The notes: generated by a model from the letters alone, not told the origin. DNA of 64,000 nucleotides from Variovorax paradoxus B4 (GCF_000463015.1 NC_022247.1:930001-994000), one strand, 5' to 3'; shown: positions 49,061 to 59,104, counted from the stretch's first letter. Numbers and translations are program-made.

Positions 49061-50047
49061 ATGGAAACAAAGTGGCTAGAAGACTTCATCAGTTTGGCGG
49101 AGACCCGCAGCTTCAGCCGCTCGGCCCAGTTGAGGCACGTGACCCAGCCCGCGTTTTCCCGCCGCATCCAGGCGCTCGAAGGCTGGGCCGGCACCGACCT
49201 GGTCGACCGCAGCTCCTACCCCACGCGCCTCACGCCCGCGGGCCAGACGCTCTACAGCCAGGCCATCGAGATGCTGCAATCGCTGCAGAGCACCCGCGCC
49301 ATGCTGCGCGGCCATTCGGCCGCCGGGCAGGACGTGATCGAGATCGCGGTGCCGCATACGCTGGCCTTCACCTTCTTTCCCTCCTGGGTGACCAGCCTGC
49401 GCGAACACTTCGGCCCCATCAAGAGCCGGCTCATCGCGCTCAACGTGCATGACGCCGTGCTGCGCCTGGTCGAGGGCAGCTGCGACCTGCTGATCGCCTA
49501 CCACCATCCTTCCCAGCCGCTGCAGCTCGACGCCAACAAGTACGAGATGGTCAGCCTGGGCGAGGAAACGGTGGCGCCCTGGGTCAAGGCCGACGCCGAC
49601 GGCGCGCCGCGTTTCCGGCTGCCCGGCCGGCCGGGCCAGCCGCTGCCGTACCTGGGCTACGCGCCAGGTGCCTACCTGGGGCGGGTGGTCGACCAGCTGC
49701 TGAAGGAGTCGGGCACCGCCATCCACCTCGACCGGGTCTATGAAACCGACATGGCCGAAGGCCTGAAGGTCATGGCGCTCGAAGGCCACGGCATCGCCTT
49801 TCTGCCGCAGAGCGCGGTGCGCAAGGAGATCAAGGCGCGCAAGCTCGTGAGCGCGCTGCCGCCCGAGATCGACAGCCTGGAGGCGACGATGGAGATCCGC
49901 GCCTACCGCGAGCGGCCCGGCGCGCCCGCGCCGGTGAAGACCGGCACAGGCCGCGCCGCGAAGGCTGCGGCCTCCGAGGGCCTGCAGCCCAAGCGCACCG
50001 CTGATGCGCTGTGGTCGTATCTGGTCGGCGCCCAGCCCGGCCGCTGA
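49061..50047 (+). CDS. LysR-family regulator, HypT-like
   Basis: A 328-residue LysR protein. METKWLEDFISLAETRSFSR and VTQPAFSRRIQALEGWAG closely follow the E. coli HypT (YjiE) helix-turn-helix, which begins IETKWLYDF and has QPAFSRRI. HypT responds to hypochlorite through methionine oxidation and controls metabolism of Met, Cys and iron. The gene diverges from the amidase and precedes aspA in the same direction, with a dyad at 50072 between them. The last about 40 residues are Ala/Gly-rich and not part of the effector domain. Functional equivalence to HypT is not shown. Confidence 0.85.
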   Translation: METKWLEDFISLAETRSFSRSAQLRHVTQPAFSRRIQALEGWAGTDLVDRSSYPTRLTPAGQTLYSQAIEMLQSLQSTRAMLRGHSAAGQDVIEIAVPHTLAFTFFPSWVTSLREHFGPIKSRLIALNVHDAVLRLVEGSCDLLIAYHHPSQPLQLDANKYEMVSLGEETVAPWVKADADGAPRFRLPGRPGQPLPYLGYAPGAYLGRVVDQLLKESGTAIHLDRVYETDMAEGLKVMALEGHGIAFLPQSAVRKEIKARKLVSALPPEIDSLEATMEIRAYRERPGAPAPVKTGTGRAAKAAASEGLQPKRTADALWSYLVGAQPGR

Positions 50048-50071
50048 CATCCATCGATTGACGCGCGGAAT

Positions 50072-50094
50072 TTGTGCGCTGCACAATCTATAAA
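50072..50094 (+). promoter_or_regulatory. Dyad and -10-like box upstream of aspA
   Basis: TTGTGC and GCACAA form a perfect 6+3+6 inverted repeat at 50072-50086, and TATAAA follows at 50089-50094. No -35 box lies at the normal 16-18 bp distance; the dyad occupies that place. The arrangement suits an activator- or repressor-dependent aspA promoter. Confidence 0.5.
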
Positions 50095-50236
50095 TGCCGC
50101 GCATAACACTCCCCGCAAACGGCATTGGCGCCACGGGCCGGGCGGCACTACAGTCGCGGCAGTTTTTTGCCGCTGTCACACAGCAATCTTTCCGGCACGC
50201 GCCATCCGCGTGCTTTTTTTTAGCCGAGGAACCTGT

Positions 50237-51688
50237 ATGAGCCCCAATTTCAGGACCGAACACGACTTTCTCGGCGAGAAGCAGATTCCTGCCATTGCCT
50301 ACTGGGGCGTGCACACGGCGCGCGCGGTCGAGAACTTCGCCATCTCCGGCACCCGGGTGTCGGCCATGCCCGACCTGGTCCGCGCGCTGGCCTTCGTGAA
50401 GAAGGCCGCCACCCGCGCCAATGCCGACCTCGGCGCCATCGACCGCGACCGCGCGGCCGCCATCATCCTGGCCTGCGAGGATCTCATCGAGGGCAAATTG
50501 CTCGACGAGTTCGTGGTCGACGTGATCCAGGGCGGTGCCGGCACCTCCACCAACATGAACGCCAACGAGGTGATCTGCAACCTCGCGCTCGAGAAGCTCG
50601 GGCATGAAAAGGGCCGCTACGACGTTCTGCATCCCAACGACCACGTCAACGCCTCGCAAAGCACCAACGACGTCTATCCGACGGCGGTGCGGCTGGCGCT
50701 GTGGTTCGCCATCGGCCGGCTGCTCGAATCCATGGCCGCGCTGCGGCGCAGCTTCGAGGCCAAGGCGCTCGAGTTCAAGGACATCCTGAAGATCGGCCGC
50801 ACCCAGCTGCAGGACGCCGTGCCCATGACGCTGGGCCAGGAGTTCCTGACCTACGCCATCATGATCGGCGAAGACGAGGCCCGGCTCGGCGAGGCGCGCG
50901 CACTCATCGAGGAAATCAACCTGGGCGCCACCGCCATCGGCACCGGTATCAACGCGCCGCACGGCTATGCCAACCTGGCCTGCCAGTACCTGGCCGAGCA
51001 GACCGGCGTGCCGCTCAAGCAGTCGGCCAACCTCATCGAGGCCACGCAGGACACCGGCGCCTTCGTGCAGCTGTCGGGCGTGCTCAAGCGCGTGGCGACC
51101 AAGCTCAGCAAGACCTGCAACGACCTGCGCCTGCTCTCCAGCGGCCCGCAGGCCGGCTTCGGCGAGATCCGGCTGCCGGCGCGGCAGGCCGGCTCGTCGA
51201 TCATGCCGGGCAAGGTCAACCCCGTGATTCCGGAAGTCATGAACCAGGTGGCCTTCGAGGTCATCGGCAACGACATCACGGTCACGATGGCCTCGGAGGC
51301 CGGCCAGCTGCAGCTGAATGCTTTCGAACCGATCATGGGCTGGAGCCTGTTCAAGAGCATCAAGCACCTGAGCAACGCCTGCAACACGCTGCAGCACAAC
51401 TGCGTCGAAGGCATCGAGGCGAACCGCGAGTTCCTGGCCAAGCGGGTGCGCGAATCGGTCACGCTGGTCACCGCGCTCAATCCGCTGATTGGCTATGAAA
51501 AGGCAGCGCTGATCGCCAAGACCGCGCTGGCCACCGGCGGGCCCATCGACCTGGTGGCCGAATCGCTCGGCATCATGACGCGCGCCGAGATGGAGGCGCT
51601 GCTCGTGCCCGAGAACCTGACCCAGCCCGTGCGCCTGTCCGCGCCGGTGCCGCCGGCTGCCGAGCCCTCGGGCACAAAGGCTGCTTAG
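50237..51688 (+). CDS. aspA: Aspartate ammonia-lyase
   Basis: A 483-residue lyase of the fumarase/aspartase family, 10-15 residues longer than typical because of a Pro/Ala tail. FRTEHDFLGEKQIPAIAYWG, GGAGTSTNMNANEV and HPNDHVNASQSTNDVYPTA match aspartase, and the catalytic loop GSSIMPGKVNP starts at Gly319. It splits L-aspartate to fumarate and ammonia. The glutamate/aspartate transporter genes follow, so this is an aspartate-use locus. Fumarase is less likely because the EKQIPA region and aspartase-type N-terminus are as in AspA. Confidence 0.9.
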   Translation: MSPNFRTEHDFLGEKQIPAIAYWGVHTARAVENFAISGTRVSAMPDLVRALAFVKKAATRANADLGAIDRDRAAAIILACEDLIEGKLLDEFVVDVIQGGAGTSTNMNANEVICNLALEKLGHEKGRYDVLHPNDHVNASQSTNDVYPTAVRLALWFAIGRLLESMAALRRSFEAKALEFKDILKIGRTQLQDAVPMTLGQEFLTYAIMIGEDEARLGEARALIEEINLGATAIGTGINAPHGYANLACQYLAEQTGVPLKQSANLIEATQDTGAFVQLSGVLKRVATKLSKTCNDLRLLSSGPQAGFGEIRLPARQAGSSIMPGKVNPVIPEVMNQVAFEVIGNDITVTMASEAGQLQLNAFEPIMGWSLFKSIKHLSNACNTLQHNCVEGIEANREFLAKRVRESVTLVTALNPLIGYEKAALIAKTALATGGPIDLVAESLGIMTRAEMEALLVPENLTQPVRLSAPVPPAAEPSGTKAA

Positions 51689-51860
51689 TGAAAGTCGGAC
51701 AATGCCAATGGTTTCACCTGCACCACCACAGCGCTCGAATGCGCGCGGCCGGTGCGGCTGTCATCGAGAATGCACCGGGTTGGCCCGGGTATTCCCCATG
51801 ACGTGAATGTCTAGAATTTCGTTGTATCTGTATCTTCCAGTCACCTCAGGAGTTTTCCGT

Positions 51861-52763
51861 ATGAACAAGCAAGTATTGGCATTGGCAATTGCAGCCCTGG
51901 CTGCCGGCGGCGCTTTTGCACAGGCCAATGACACCCTGGCCAAGATCAAGGCCTCGGGCAGCATCACCGAAGGCGTACGGGAATCTTCCGGCCTCTCGTA
52001 CACGCTGGGCAACGGCCAGTACACCGGTTTCCATTACGACGTCTGCGCCAACATCATCAAGGACATCCAGAAGAACCTGGGCCTTGCCAAGCTGGAAACC
52101 AAGTACCAGCCCGTGACCTCGCAGAACCGCGTGCCGCTGGTGCAGAACGGCACCGTCGACCTCGAGTGCGGCTCCACCACCAACAACGCCACGCGCCAGA
52201 AGGACGTTTCCTTCGCGGTGACCACCTACGTCGAGGAAGTGCGCATCGCGGTCAAGGCCAACTCGGGCATCAACGGCATCAAGGACCTCAACGGCAAGAC
52301 CGTGGCCACCACCACCGGCACCACCTCGGTGCAGACCCTGCGCAAGAACGAGCGCGCCGGCGGCATCGACTTCAAGGAACTCTACGGCAAGGACCACTCC
52401 GACAGCTTCCTGCTGCTCGAATCGGGCCGCGCCGACGCCTTCGTGATGGACGGCTCCATCCTGGCCTCGAACATCGCCAAGTCGAAGTCGCCTGCCGACT
52501 ACAAGATCGTCGGCGAAGTGCTCAGCGTCGAGCCCATCGCCATCATGATCCGCAAGGACGACGCCGCCTTCAAGAAGGTGGTGGACGACAGCATCAAGGC
52601 ACAGATCAAGAACGGCGACCTCGCCAAGCTCTGGGACAAGTGGTTCCTGAAGCCGATCCCGCCGGCAAACGTCACGGTGAACTTGCCGCTGTCCGAAGCC
52701 ACGAAGGCCGCCTGGGCCAACCCGAACGACAAGCCGATGGAAGACTACGCCGCCAAGAAGTAA
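51861..52763 (+). CDS. gltI: Glutamate/aspartate ABC transporter binding protein
   Basis: A 300-residue exported protein starting MNKQVLALAIAALAAGGAFA. The bilobed type-II binding fold shows SGSITEGVRESSGLSYTLG, QPVTSQNRVPLVQNGTVDLECGSTTNN and VATTTGTTSVQTLRKNE, as in GltI/DEBP. These residues bind the alpha-amino and side-chain carboxylates of Glu or Asp. It stands before a hairpin and then gltJKL. The 172 nt between aspA and gltI show no confident promoter. Confidence 0.92.
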   Translation: MNKQVLALAIAALAAGGAFAQANDTLAKIKASGSITEGVRESSGLSYTLGNGQYTGFHYDVCANIIKDIQKNLGLAKLETKYQPVTSQNRVPLVQNGTVDLECGSTTNNATRQKDVSFAVTTYVEEVRIAVKANSGINGIKDLNGKTVATTTGTTSVQTLRKNERAGGIDFKELYGKDHSDSFLLLESGRADAFVMDGSILASNIAKSKSPADYKIVGEVLSVEPIAIMIRKDDAAFKKVVDDSIKAQIKNGDLAKLWDKWFLKPIPPANVTVNLPLSEATKAAWANPNDKPMEDYAAKK

Positions 52764-52785
52764 ACACGGCAAGGTCATCTGCGCA

Positions 52786-52817
52786 ACGCCCGCCGCCCCC
52801 GGCGGGCGTTTGTTTTC
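52786..52817 (+). terminator. Hairpin between gltI and gltJ
   Basis: AACGCCCGCCG and CGGCGGGCGTT pair perfectly over 11 bp around CCCC (52786-52796, 52801-52811), followed by TGTTTT. This is a good intrinsic terminator, 22 nt after gltI, and probably lets only part of the transcription continue to gltJKL. Confidence 0.8.
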
Positions 52818-52891
52818 GCAAATGCGGCGCGTGGGCACGGCCTCTGCAAGCTAGCTAGCAGTCTGGAAATCTGAAAGAAGGAGAGTCCCCG

Positions 52892-53623
52892 ATGGGATCA
52901 AACTGGGATTGGCAGGTCTTCTTGCAAGACCCGGGCGGGAAGTACCCGACCTATTGGCAGTGGATGCTGTCCGCATGGGGCTGGACCGTGTCCGTGGCCC
53001 TGCTGGCGCTCGTCGTCGCGCTGGTGCTGGGTTCGCTGATCGGCATCATCCGCACCTTGCCCAACAGCCCGTGGCTCGTGCGCCTGGGCAATGCCTGGGT
53101 CGAGCTGTTCCGCAACATCCCCCTGCTGGTGCAGATCTTCCTCTGGTACCACGTCATTCCGGCGCTGGTGCCGGTCATGAAGAGCGTGCCGAGCTTCGTG
53201 CTGGTGGTGCTGGCGCTGGGCTTCTTCACCTCGGCGCGGATCGCCGAACAGGTGCGCTCGGGCATCCAGGCGCTGCCCAAGGGCCAGCGCTATGCGGGCA
53301 TGGCGGTGGGTTTCACCACGCCGCAGTACTACCGCTACGTCATTTTGCCGATGGCCTACCGCATCATCATTCCGCCGCTCACGAGCGAGACGATGAACAT
53401 CTTCAAGAACTCGTCGGTGGCGTTTGCCGTGTCGGTGACCGAACTCACGATGTTCGCCATGCAGGCGCAGGAAGAAACCTCGCGCGGCATCGAGGTGTAC
53501 CTGGCGGTGACGGGGCTCTACGTGATCTCGGCCTTTGCGATCAACCGCATCATGGCGTACATCGAGAAGAAGACGCGCGTGCCGGGCTTCATTGTCTCGG
53601 CCAGCGGCGGCGGGGGACACTGA
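52892..53623 (+). CDS. gltJ: Glutamate/aspartate ABC transporter permease
   Basis: A 243-residue HisM-type permease with about five helices. FRNIPLLVQIFLWYHVIPAL near the middle is the conserved GltJ/HisQ stretch, and GFTTPQYYRYVILPMAYRIIIPPLTSE is the EAA-like coupling loop (in parts). It forms the channel with GltK. The start has a GGAGAG ribosome site 7 nt ahead; the stop is 1 nt before gltK. Confidence 0.92.
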   Translation: MGSNWDWQVFLQDPGGKYPTYWQWMLSAWGWTVSVALLALVVALVLGSLIGIIRTLPNSPWLVRLGNAWVELFRNIPLLVQIFLWYHVIPALVPVMKSVPSFVLVVLALGFFTSARIAEQVRSGIQALPKGQRYAGMAVGFTTPQYYRYVILPMAYRIIIPPLTSETMNIFKNSSVAFAVSVTELTMFAMQAQEETSRGIEVYLAVTGLYVISAFAINRIMAYIEKKTRVPGFIVSASGGGGH

Positions 53624-53624
53624 C

Positions 53625-54314
53625 ATGATGAATCTCGACCTGTCGTTCTACAACTGGGACGTCATCAGCAACTTCGTCGTCAAGGGCTTCTACTTCAGCA
53701 TCATGCTGACGATCGTGGCCACCATCGGCGGCGTGCTCTTCGGCACCGTGCTGGCGCTCATGCGGCTGTCGGGCAAGAAGTGGCTCGACGCGCCCGCCGC
53801 CATCTACGTCAACGGCATGCGCAGCATTCCGCTGGTGATGGTGATCCTGTGGTTCTTCCTCTTGGTGCCGGCCTCGTTCTATGCGGCCTTCGGTTCCATC
53901 GGCTCGAACTACCGCTCGGAAATCTCGGCCGTGATCACCTTCATCGCGTTCGAGGCGGCCTACTTCAGCGAGATCATGCGCGCGGGCATCCAGTCGATCC
54001 CGCGCGGCCAGGTGCATGCGGGCCAGGCGGTCGGCATGACCTACGGCCAGAACATGCGCCTGGTGGTGCTGCCGCAGGCCTTCCGCAACATGCTGCCGGT
54101 GCTGCTCACGCAGACCATCATCCTGTTCCAGGACACCTCGCTGGTCTATGCGATCGGCGCCTACGACATGCTCAAGGGCTTCGAGACCGCGGGCAAGAAC
54201 TTCGGCCGCCCGATCGAGGCCTACCTGCTCGCGGCCGTCGTCTACTTCATCATGTGCTATGCCTTGTCGTGGCTCGTCAAGCGCCTCCACAAGAAGATTG
54301 CCATCATTCGCTGA
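53625..54314 (+). CDS. gltK: Glutamate/aspartate ABC transporter permease
   Basis: A 229-residue HisM-type permease with about five helices. YVNGMRSIPLVMVILWFFLL and GMTYGQNMRLVVLPQAFRNMLPVLLTQ are the conserved segments. An ATG at 53625 and the next one at 53628 are equally possible starts. It lies directly after gltJ and 21 nt before gltL, in the usual order for these operons. Confidence 0.92.
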   Translation: MMNLDLSFYNWDVISNFVVKGFYFSIMLTIVATIGGVLFGTVLALMRLSGKKWLDAPAAIYVNGMRSIPLVMVILWFFLLVPASFYAAFGSIGSNYRSEISAVITFIAFEAAYFSEIMRAGIQSIPRGQVHAGQAVGMTYGQNMRLVVLPQAFRNMLPVLLTQTIILFQDTSLVYAIGAYDMLKGFETAGKNFGRPIEAYLLAAVVYFIMCYALSWLVKRLHKKIAIIR

Positions 54315-54335
54315 GTGGCTGAACCGGAGAAAGAA

Positions 54336-55085
<750 letters not shown>

Positions 55086-55107
55086 TCCGCTGCGGCGCAA
55101 GGACAAG

Positions 55108-55140
55108 AGCCACGCTGTTTTGCAGCGTGGCTTTTTTTAT
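55108..55140. terminator. Intrinsic terminator after gltL
   Basis: AGCCACGCTG and CAGCGTGGCT pair over 10 bp (55108-55117, 55123-55132) around TTTTG, followed by eight T residues broken by one A. It lies between the end of gltL and the end of the convergent nucleoside hydrolase gene and could serve the plus strand strongly; the minus-strand direction lacks a good T-run. Confidence 0.88.
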
Positions 55141-55144
55141 TTGC

Positions 55145-56083
55145 CTACGGCAGCCGCGCGATGTGCTCCGTCAGCAGGTCGAAGAAGCCCTGCGCATCGC
55201 CATCGGCGATCCAGTTCACGTTGGCGGAGCGATTCAAACTGCCGTGCCAGTCGGCCGCCGTCTGGCCGAAGCCCATGCCCTCGCGGCTGTCGACCTCGAC
55301 GTGGATGCGCCTGCCCTGGAAGAGCGAGGGCCGCAGCAGGTAGGCTGTGACGGTGGCATCGTGCACCGGCCCGCCGGGCATTTGGTAGTGCTTCATCTCC
55401 TGCGGCGCATAGGCGTCGAGGATGTCGGCGACGATCACGCCGGCCCGGTTGCCGAGGCCGCGCAGCCGCGCGATGCGCTCGTCGCTCGTGAGGATCTTGT
55501 GCGTCACGTCGAGCGGCAGCATGGTGATCGGCACGCCGCACTTCAGCACGGCCTCGGCCGCATGCGGATCGGCGAACAGGTTGAACTCCGCCGTGGGCGT
55601 GATGTTGCCGCCGTTGAAGTGCGCGCCGGCCATGAGCACCAGTTCGCGCAGGCCGCGCACGATGTCGGGCGCCTGTTCAAGGGCGAGCGCCAGGTTGGTC
55701 TGCGGGCCGAGCATCGCGAGCGTCACGCTTTTTTCGGGTGCGGCGCGCAGCGTGCGGACCAGATAGTCGACCGCATGGCCTTCGGCCAGTGGTACCGCGG
55801 GTTCATGCACCTTCACGCCGGTGATGCCTTCGCTGCCGTGGATGTTGGCCGCGTAGATCGGCGTGCGTTGCAGGGGCCGGTCCGCGCCAGCGTACACCGG
55901 AATCTCCGGCCGGTCGGCCCATTCGCAGGCGAGGCGCGCGTTGCGCGAGGTCTTGGCCAGCGGCACGTTGCCGGCCACCGTGGTCAGCGCCTGGACCGCG
56001 AGAGATTCCGGCGCCGCCAGGGCGAACAGCAGCGCGATCACGTCGTCCGCGCCGGGGTCCGTGTCGATGATCAGGGTGTGCAT
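55145..56083 (-). CDS. Nucleoside hydrolase (inosine-uridine preferring family)
   Basis: A 312-residue hydrolase from the ATG at 56083. The calcium-binding motif IIDTDPGADDVIALLFAL is at the N-terminus, and MAGAHFNGGNITPTAEFNLFADPHAAEAVL and a late GGPVHDATVTAYLL (Asp, His) complete the ribose-binding and metal sites. It splits ribonucleosides to base and ribose. It lies 53 nt after dctP on the same strand. Transport of a nucleoside-like or sugar-acid solute by that TRAP system is possible but not shown. Confidence 0.9.
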   Translation of the reverse strand: MHTLIIDTDPGADDVIALLFALAAPESLAVQALTTVAGNVPLAKTSRNARLACEWADRPEIPVYAGADRPLQRTPIYAANIHGSEGITGVKVHEPAVPLAEGHAVDYLVRTLRAAPEKSVTLAMLGPQTNLALALEQAPDIVRGLRELVLMAGAHFNGGNITPTAEFNLFADPHAAEAVLKCGVPITMLPLDVTHKILTSDERIARLRGLGNRAGVIVADILDAYAPQEMKHYQMPGGPVHDATVTAYLLRPSLFQGRRIHVEVDSREGMGFGQTAADWHGSLNRSANVNWIADGDAQGFFDLLTEHIARLP

Positions 56084-56136
56084 GGCCGCATTGTCGCGGC
56101 CTCCACCCCGATCCACAGGGACGCGAGTAGCCAGCT

Positions 56137-57174
56137 TTACTTCTGGCGCGCTGCGATGGCCTTCTCGGCCTTGGCCACAAGGTCCGCGCCCACGGTCGAC
56201 TTCCACTTGTCGTACACCGGCCGCGTGGCCTTCACGAAGGCTTCGCGCTCTGCGGGCGTGAGCTGGGTCACGGTGACGCCCATGGCAGCAATCTCCTTGA
56301 GCACCGGCTTGTCGGCTTCCACCAGGCCCTTGCGCGCGAGGGCGATTTCCTGCTTGCCGGCATCGGCGGCGGCCTGGCGCACGATGGCCTGGTCGGCCGG
56401 CGTCCACGAGGCCCAGATTTCCTTGTTGACCACGAACACCAGCGGGTCGGCCACGTAGCCCCAGGTGGTCACGAACTTCTGGCCCACGTTCTGCATCTTG
56501 AGCACGGTGAACAGGAAGAGCGGGTTCTCCTGGCCGTCGACCGCACCGCTGGCGAGCGCGGGCTGGGCGTCGGCCCAGCTCATCTGCGTGGGGTTGGCGC
56601 CGAGCGCGGTGAACATGTCGGAATAGATCGGCGAACCGACCACGCGGATCTTCATGCCCTTCAGGTCGGCGGGCGACTTGATCGGCTTCTTCGAGTTGGT
56701 GATCTCACGGTAGCCGTTCTCGCCCCAGGCGAGCGGCACGACGCCGGCCTTGTCGAGGGTCTTGAACATTTCCTTGCCGACTTCGCCCTGGGTGAGGGCG
56801 TCAATGGCCGCATAGTCGGGCATCAGGAAAGGCATGGAAAAAAGGTTGAGCTGCTTGACCTGCGGCGACCAGTTGATGGTCGAGCCGACGGCCATGTCGA
56901 TCACGCCCTGGCGCAGCGCGCTGAATTCGCGCGTCTGGTCGCCCTGGATGAGCGACACGCCAGGGTACAGCTTGATGTTGATGCGGCCCTGGGTGCGCTC
57001 CTTGACGAGGTCGGCCCAGATCTTCCCGGCCTGGCCCCAGGGTGTGGGCGGGCCGAGCACCAGGGACATCTTGTATTCGGGCTTGTAGGCGGCCTGCGCC
57101 ATGGCGCCGGTCGAGAACATGCCCAGGGCGGTTGCTGCGGCGGCAAGGCCCAGCAGGGTGCGGCGGAATTTCAT
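56137..57174 (-). CDS. dctP: TRAP transporter periplasmic binding protein (DctP family), cut off from its permeases
   Basis: A 345-residue exported protein: signal MKFRRTLLGLAAAATALGMF to about AMAQA, then KMSLVLGPPTPWGQAGKIWAD, LYPGVSLIQGDQTREFSALRQG and MKIRVVGSPIYSDMFTALGANPTQMSW, the DctP ligand-binding parts. The DctM and DctQ genes of this system lie upstream on the same strand at 59507-61386, separated by a group II intron and a palindromic repeat. It is the TRAP component most affected by that insertion, which may have removed its normal promoter or coupling. Confidence 0.9.
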   Translation of the reverse strand: MKFRRTLLGLAAAATALGMFSTGAMAQAAYKPEYKMSLVLGPPTPWGQAGKIWADLVKERTQGRINIKLYPGVSLIQGDQTREFSALRQGVIDMAVGSTINWSPQVKQLNLFSMPFLMPDYAAIDALTQGEVGKEMFKTLDKAGVVPLAWGENGYREITNSKKPIKSPADLKGMKIRVVGSPIYSDMFTALGANPTQMSWADAQPALASGAVDGQENPLFLFTVLKMQNVGQKFVTTWGYVADPLVFVVNKEIWASWTPADQAIVRQAAADAGKQEIALARKGLVEADKPVLKEIAAMGVTVTQLTPAEREAFVKATRPVYDKWKSTVGADLVAKAEKAIAARQK

Positions 57175-57577
57175 GAGAGGTCTCCTGTGCGCCGGTCAAA
57201 GCCGGCGAGGTGTTGTGAATGAAAGAGTCATACGTTGAAGGCTTAGCCAGCTACGGCGGCCCCGAGTCATGCGTGCACATTCGTGAGGGTGTGGGCGAAG
57301 CGTTGACAGGGGTACGCGCGGGCCGGGTATCGAGCCGCGTAATACATGCCCCGCGGCGAGAGCTGCGGGTGGTCCGGGGTGCCGAGGCAGTAGGAGATTG
57401 CCGAAGGCCACACCGATGCTGCCGCTTTGGCGAGGTGGCATGGGACCCCGCGCGGTCAGAGACCCCGCGCACGCGCGGAAACACCTTGCACGGAAACCGG
57501 GAGATCCCGCGTCCTTCTGCAACGCGCTGGGAAGCGTCGAGTGCAGAGCGCATCGTGAAGCCCAAGGGCGTACGACG

Positions 57578-59086
57578 ATGAGCGATAGGAGCGGGAAGTC
57601 GGACTGCTGCGTAGTACCGAAGAAGCTGCCGAACAAGGCTGCGGGGGAAGCTCCTGCGGCGGCGGAGGCGGTGGAGGGAAGGCGGCAGGCCAAGGGAAAT
57701 GCCATCGCGGCGCGCATGTCCCGCAGATCGGTGCGGGTCTATGACATGGGAACCGCGCTCGATGGCATACGACAGACGGCAAAGGGCCGTCGTGGTGCGA
57801 GGTTCACTGGACTGCTGCACCACATCTACGCGGTCGAACGCCTTGAGGCGGCCTACCTTGCGCTCAAGCGCGACGCGGCCGCTGGGGTGGACGGCCAGAC
57901 CTGGCAGGCGTACGGGCAGGACCTGGAGGGCAACCTCCTGGATCTGTCCGAACGGTTGGCCCGAGGGGGCTACCGGCCCCAGCCTGTGAAGCGGGTGTAC
58001 ATCGACAAGGCCGACGGCAGCAAGCGCCCGCTGGGCGTGCCGGCGCTGGAGGACAAGCTCGTCCAGCGCGCCACGGTCGAAGTGTTGAACGCCATCTATG
58101 AGCAGGACTTCCTCGGGTTCAGCTACGGCTTCAGGCCCGGCAAGAGTGCGCACAACGCGCTGGATGCCGTGGCGGTAGGTGTGCACAGCAGACGAGTGAG
58201 CTGGATTCTCGATGCGGACATTGCCAAGTTCTTCGACACAATCGAAAGGGACTGGCTGGTGAAGTTCATCGAACACCGCGTGGCGGACACGCGCGTGGTG
58301 CGGCTGATCAAGAAATGGCTGCACGCGGGCGTGCTGGAAGAAGGCAGGCTGAGGCAAAGTGAGGTGGGTACGGTTCAGGGTGGGAGCATCAGTCCGCTGC
58401 TGGCCAACATCTACCTGCACTATGCGTTCGACCTGTGGGTGAAGCAGTGGAGGGGGCGCCATGCCCGAGGCGACGTGATCGTCGTGCGTTACGCCGACGA
58501 TTGGGTAGCCGGGTTCCAGTTCCGCGACGATGCCGAGCGCTTCCAGCGCGCGGTGGCCGAGCGGCTGGGCCAATTCGGGCTGAAGCTGCACCCCGAGAAG
58601 ACGCGGCTGATCGAGTTCGGGCGCTTCGCCCGGGAGAATCGACGCCGCCGAGGACAAGGCAAGCCGCAGACCTTCGACTTCCTGGGGTTCACGCATTGCT
58701 GCGGGACGACGAGGAAGGGCCACTTCATGGTCCTGCGGCTCACCAGTGCCAAACGCCTGCGAGCCAAACTGCAGGTGGTCAAGCTCGAACTCAGAAGGCG
58801 CATGCACCAACCCATCCCGGAGCAGGGCCAGTACCTGCGGGCGGTGGTGGCCGGGCATGCGCGCTACTTCGGCGTGCCGTGCAACGGCGCGCGGCTGAGG
58901 ACATTCCGCTTCCAGGTCGCCGGGCTGTGGCATCGCACGCTGTGCCGCCGCAGTCAGAGCCATGGCCTGACGTGGCGTCGAATGTATCGATTGATGGCGC
59001 ATTGGCTGCCTGTTGCGAACATCTGCCACCCGTACCCGAACCAGCGTCTGATCGTCATGACCCAAGGCAGGAGCCGTATGCGGTAG
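57578..59086 (+). CDS. ltrA: Group II intron reverse transcriptase/maturase
   Basis: A 502-residue intron-encoded protein. The start MSDRSGKSDCCVVPKKLPNK is the common opening of one proteobacterial intron-protein family. Reverse transcriptase blocks follow: AAGVDGQTWQAYG (RT-1), RVYIDKADGSKRPLGVPALEDK (RT-2a), GFSYGFRPGKSAHNALDA, QGGSISPLLANIYLHY and the active-site YADD at residues 305-308. LHPEKTRLIEFGRFA and the FDFLGFTH block come next, then a maturase/X domain to the end RLIVMTQGRSRMR. No HNH endonuclease motifs are visible, so it probably uses a replication-primed route. The protein looks intact and active. Confidence 0.92.
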   Translation: MSDRSGKSDCCVVPKKLPNKAAGEAPAAAEAVEGRRQAKGNAIAARMSRRSVRVYDMGTALDGIRQTAKGRRGARFTGLLHHIYAVERLEAAYLALKRDAAAGVDGQTWQAYGQDLEGNLLDLSERLARGGYRPQPVKRVYIDKADGSKRPLGVPALEDKLVQRATVEVLNAIYEQDFLGFSYGFRPGKSAHNALDAVAVGVHSRRVSWILDADIAKFFDTIERDWLVKFIEHRVADTRVVRLIKKWLHAGVLEEGRLRQSEVGTVQGGSISPLLANIYLHYAFDLWVKQWRGRHARGDVIVVRYADDWVAGFQFRDDAERFQRAVAERLGQFGLKLHPEKTRLIEFGRFARENRRRRGQGKPQTFDFLGFTHCCGTTRKGHFMVLRLTSAKRLRAKLQVVKLELRRRMHQPIPEQGQYLRAVVAGHARYFGVPCNGARLRTFRFQVAGLWHRTLCRRSQSHGLTWRRMYRLMAHWLPVANICHPYPNQRLIVMTQGRSRMR

Positions 59087-59104
59087 CTCCGCACGTACGG
59101 ATCT
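59071..59104 (+). ncRNA. Group II intron domain V
   Basis: GAGCCGTATGCGG folds on CCGCACGTACGGATC around a TAGCT loop. The AGC near the base and the two-base bulge are the catalytic features of bacterial domain V. The end overlaps the maturase stop codon, as in many bacterial introns. Confidence 0.85.

Noticed and set aside
50058..50094. TTGACG at 50058 with TATAAA at 50089 as a plain sigma-70 promoter
   Set aside because: The spacing is 25 bp, well beyond the usable range; the TTGTGC dyad lies between.
51689..51860. A promoter or small RNA in the aspA-gltI gap
   Set aside because: Only weak hexamer matches could be found, and no hairpin with a T-run; not enough to report.
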